Shown here piece by piece: positions 5,600-7,568 of a stretch of 7,568 bases of DNA. Every line of letters begins with the position of its first letter. The first letter of the stretch is position 1. A program made the translations under genes and the position numbers. The notes beneath the pieces are model-generated. The model was not told where the DNA came from, did not search any database, and saw nothing but the letters and a program-made list of their open reading frames with translations. This DNA is from Candidatus Bathyarchaeota archaeon UBA185 (GTDB taxonomy: Archaea > Thermoproteota > Bathyarchaeia > 40CM-2-53-6). The stretch lies in NCBI GenBank assembly GCA_002495485.1, contig DAFH01000042.1:8011-15578 (forward strand), in the 5' to 3' direction.

Positions 5600-5788
5600 G
5601 TGAAAGAAAGAAAAAAGACCCTGCCTCCAAAGCTAAAACTAATCTCTGAACAGATAAACGACGCCATCCTAGAAGCTAGGAAAATTAGGGAGCTGAGCAT
5701 ACAGGAGGAGGTTGTCCAACAGCTGGACAAAGTGAACGCGACCTTGGAAGACGCTAGGAAGCAGATCTCAAGGATAATGAGCCTCTAA
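5600..5788 (+). CDS. Small charged helical protein, likely coiled coil (62 aa)
   Basis: I do not recognise a named family. After a basic, Pro-containing start (MKERKKTLPPK) the rest is one or two long amphipathic helices with heptad-like spacing of Leu, Ile and Val (LISEQINDAILEARKI, then VVQQLDKVNATLEDA) and many Glu, Lys and Arg. There is no Cys, no membrane segment and no DNA-binding motif. The composition and codon pattern look like a real cytoplasmic protein. It could form a dimeric coiled coil or a helical hairpin, perhaps binding nucleic acid through its basic end, but that is a guess. The start is GTG at 5600 with no strong ribosome site; a TATA-like box 33 bases upstream supports leaderless expression. 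It is convergent with trpB2, 82 bases away. Confidence 0.65.
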   Translation: MKERKKTLPPKLKLISEQINDAILEARKIRELSIQEEVVQQLDKVNATLEDARKQISRIMSL

Positions 5789-5837
5789 GAGACCTGGCCA
5801 GTCAACGTACCGCGCGACTGAGAAACAGTAGCCTATT

Positions 5838-5858
5838 GCGTCACTTCTCACACGACGC
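5838..5858. terminator. Small hairpin between convergent genes
   Basis: GCGTC (5838-5842) and GACGC (5854-5858) pair around an 11-base loop in the 82-base gap between the 62-aa protein gene and the end of trpB2. It could mark the ends of both transcripts. There is no T run, so confidence is low. Confidence 0.2.
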
Positions 5859-5870
5859 GTAAGACCGTCC

Positions 5871-7190
5871 TCAGAATTTGAGCTTCTCCTGGTAGGCGGC
5901 CAGGTCGAGGAAACCGTGTCCTGAAATGTTGAACGCGATGACCTTCTCCTGGTTCTTCCACTTACACTCTAGTGCCTGGTCTATCGCAGCTCGTATCGCG
6001 TAGGAAGATTCAGGGGCTGGCAGAAACCCTTCGACTTGAACGAAAGTCCTCGCCGCCTCGAACACGTCTCGCTCATCCGCCGGATAAGCAACCGCCTCCA
6101 CGTGCCCAAGATGCCTAAGGAAGCTGATGAACGGTGCTGCTGCATGGTAGCGTAGACCATCGGCCTTTATCGGAACCATATCGGTCTGATGACCCAGAGT
6201 GTACATCTTCAGGAGAGGAGTCTTCTCCGCGTGGTCCCCGTAGTCGTATCGATACTCACCCTTGACTAGATTGGGAGCTGAGGAAGATTGAGCCGCCAGG
6301 AACTTGCACTGTCTCTTTCCCTTCAAGACTTCGCCGGCGAAAGGCAGGATGAAGCCGCCGAAGTTACTACCTCCGCCGAGACAGCCGATCATCAGGTCCG
6401 GATTCTGGCCAATCATCTCGAACTGCTTCATCGTCTCCAGTCCGATGATCGACTGATGGATCAACACGTGATTCAACACGCTACCGAGACAGTAAGCGTA
6501 GCCCTTGTTTCGCTCTGCATACTCCAAACCTTCAGAGACTGCGATTCCCAGACTGCCCGGCTGGTCCGGGTTCTTGGCGAGAAGCTCTCGACCCACGGAT
6601 GTCTCGCTACTGGGCGACGCCAGCACTCTAGCCCCGTAAAGCCGCATGAGGGCTCGGCGGTCGGGTTTCCAGTCGTAGACCGAGCGGACCCAGAAGACAA
6701 CGCACTTTAGACCCAGAAGACTGGCAGCGTACGCCAGAGCACTTCCCCACTGACCGGCACCGGTTTCTGTCGAGACACCTTCAAGCCCCTCTTCGGCCGC
6801 ATAGTAGGCCTGTGCCAGTGCAGTGTTGACCTTGTGGGATCCGGTAGGAGAAAGATCCTCCCTCTTGTAGTACAACCTAGCGGGAGTGTTCAGATACTTT
6901 TCCAGACGCCTCGCGCGATAGAGAGGTCGAGGCCTCCCAGCTTGCCGATACAGGTCTCGAACAGGCTCCGGGATCGTAATCCATCGCTCGGTCGATGTCT
7001 CCTGCTCGAGACACTTTTTCACGAGCACCTTTGACAGAAACTCGAGACGAGAAGGCCCGTTTTCAGGCTCTCTTGGTTGAGGAAAATCGCCCGGAAAATC
7101 GGCACGAATGTTATACCAGGAACCTGGAAGCTCGTCGGGACCGAGAACAACTTGATCGCGGAGCTTCAGCAGAGCTTCTTGCAAGGTCAT
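5871..7190 (-). CDS. trpB2: Tryptophan synthase beta chain, TrpB2 type (439 aa)
   Basis: This is a PLP enzyme that condenses indole with L-serine to give L-tryptophan. PLP lysine K120 lies in TGSHKVNTAL (117-126), the catalytic-type glutamate E142 in TETGAGQWG (141-149), and the phosphate-binding loop is GGGSN (272-276). EGFLPAPESSYA (387-398) and the C-terminal ISGHGFLDL (422-430) are also typical. The long N-terminal region (about 1-90) and 439-residue length fit the TrpB2 subfamily rather than TrpB1 (about 400), as does RPRPLYRARRLEKYL. TrpB2 proteins generally bind TrpA poorly or not at all, and are thought to salvage free indole. No trpA or other trp gene lies nearby, consistent with a stand-alone role. 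The ATG at 7190 has a stop four codons upstream in frame and no good ribosome site. A TATA-like box about 31 bases upstream suggests a leaderless transcript. Confidence 0.95.
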   Translation of the reverse strand: MTLQEALLKLRDQVVLGPDELPGSWYNIRADFPGDFPQPREPENGPSRLEFLSKVLVKKCLEQETSTERWITIPEPVRDLYRQAGRPRPLYRARRLEKYLNTPARLYYKREDLSPTGSHKVNTALAQAYYAAEEGLEGVSTETGAGQWGSALAYAASLLGLKCVVFWVRSVYDWKPDRRALMRLYGARVLASPSSETSVGRELLAKNPDQPGSLGIAVSEGLEYAERNKGYAYCLGSVLNHVLIHQSIIGLETMKQFEMIGQNPDLMIGCLGGGSNFGGFILPFAGEVLKGKRQCKFLAAQSSSAPNLVKGEYRYDYGDHAEKTPLLKMYTLGHQTDMVPIKADGLRYHAAAPFISFLRHLGHVEAVAYPADERDVFEAARTFVQVEGFLPAPESSYAIRAAIDQALECKWKNQEKVIAFNISGHGFLDLAAYQEKLKF

Positions 7191-7218
7191 GGCCAGATTT
7201 TTCTACTCTTCTCCGAGA

Positions 7219-7224
7219 ATTAAG
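7219..7224 (-). promoter_or_regulatory. Candidate TATA box for trpB2
   Basis: CTTAAT on the - strand is centred about 31 bases before the ATG at 7190. With no Shine-Dalgarno site close to the start, this spacing supports a leaderless mRNA. I see no leader peptide or attenuator-like structure between box and start. Confidence 0.45.
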
Positions 7225-7568
7225 CCTTCAGAAATACCGCGTCGATTAACCAAACGCCTTCAGGATCGAGTCTCAGGGGGTCAACACGCGGAACCTAGCC
7301 CGAACGAAACTGCGAAACAAATTCCCTTCCAGTGCGGGTAACGAGATGCGTATTGCGCAACCGAGTTGTCTTACAGGTCGTTACACGCAATAAGCTTATC
7401 TTTGGGTTTCCCTAGCTATCCTTCTATTGACAGCTAGTTCCATCCTTTTAGGCATCCCCTCGAATTACTCCATGCAACAAGACTCAAATGTCTGGGCATG
7501 ATGAAATGTGTCCTTCACGACAACACGTCGAAGGGTCAAGTGAAGTGCAGCTTTGTCTAGGAATCTTC
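7225..7568. other. Intergenic region without a convincing gene
   Basis: No substantial frame is present. Visible structure includes a long imperfect inverted repeat at 7333-7389, a perfect 10-base palindrome ATAAGCTTAT (7390-7399), and CTAGCT/AGCTAG (7412-7417, 7432-7437). There is also a bulged hairpin near 7511-7533. A frame beginning at ATG 7488 stays open to the window edge (27 codons) and could be the start of a gene, but it is too short to judge. A 20-codon frame at 7498-7560 is also present. Confidence 0.45.
7333..7389. repeat. Imperfect 12-bp inverted repeat with 33-base spacer
   Basis: Bases 7333-7344 pair with 7378-7389 at 11 of 12 positions, with a single G/A mismatch at 7337/7385. 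The spacer contains a nested 4-bp hairpin TGCG/CGCA (7347-7350, 7356-7359) with a TATTG loop. As RNA this would give a stable branched-stem element of about 57 bases; as DNA it could be a protein binding site. It lies about 140 bases upstream of trpB2. Confidence 0.5.

Noticed and set aside
7498..7504. ATGATGA resembling the C box of a C/D box small RNA
   Set aside because: No CTGA D box follows within the remaining sequence and no C'/D' pair is visible, so a C/D RNA cannot be supported here.
7498..7560. 20-codon open frame with two cysteines at the window end
   Set aside because: Too short, without a ribosome site, and overlapping another frame open to the window edge; neither can be judged.
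1..7568. CRISPR arrays, insertion sequences and rRNA genes
   Set aside because: No regularly spaced repeats, no transposase frame or terminal repeats, and no rRNA-like stretches were seen on either strand.

Overview
The window looks like a piece of a moderate-GC archaeal chromosome, most likely Thermoproteota (TACK) and possibly of Nitrososphaeria type. The lineage is inferred, not proven. The evidence is: a two-domain archaeal KaiC-like ATPase followed by small proteins resembling the thaumarchaeal NitrOD5 output domain; a CCA-encoding tRNA-Leu interrupted by three short introns with bulge-helix-bulge (BHB) type junctions; a TrpB2-type tryptophan synthase beta chain; TTG and GTG starts; and AT-rich TATA-like boxes about 30 bases before several genes, where Shine-Dalgarno sites are mostly weak.

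Layout. Positions 1-320 hold a promoter-like stretch and a 68-residue two-helix membrane protein on the + strand. Positions 374-3926 on the - strand hold a tightly packed five-gene operon. In transcription order these are a KaiC-like double ATPase, an eight-helix membrane protein resembling the sensor part of histidine kinases, and three small paralogous proteins here called A, B and C. Genes overlap or touch at three of the four junctions. Positions 3927-4128 form a divergent intergenic region. tRNA-Leu(UAA) occupies 4129-4291 on the + strand. About 500 bases follow with no convincing gene, leading into a 5'-decayed reading frame for a secreted-peptidase-like protein that ends at 5541. A 62-residue helical protein (5600-5788, +) then converges with a stand-alone trpB2 gene (5871-7190, -). 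The last 378 bases hold no convincing gene but contain a long imperfect inverted repeat.

How the parts may work together. The operon reads as a signalling module: a membrane sensor with no transmitter domain of its own, a KaiC-type ATPase as the hub, and three divergent small partner proteins. Published comparative genomics (Makarova, Galperin and Koonin) proposed archaeal KaiC proteins as signalling hubs with such output domains. The exact architecture here, with one sensor, one KaiC and three tandem NitrOD5-like paralogs, is the strongest candidate for an undescribed system in the window. The other notable element is the tRNA. Its introns 1 and 2 each sequester one strand of the D-stem, and intron 3 can only form its outer helix after intron 2 is removed, which suggests ordered splicing.
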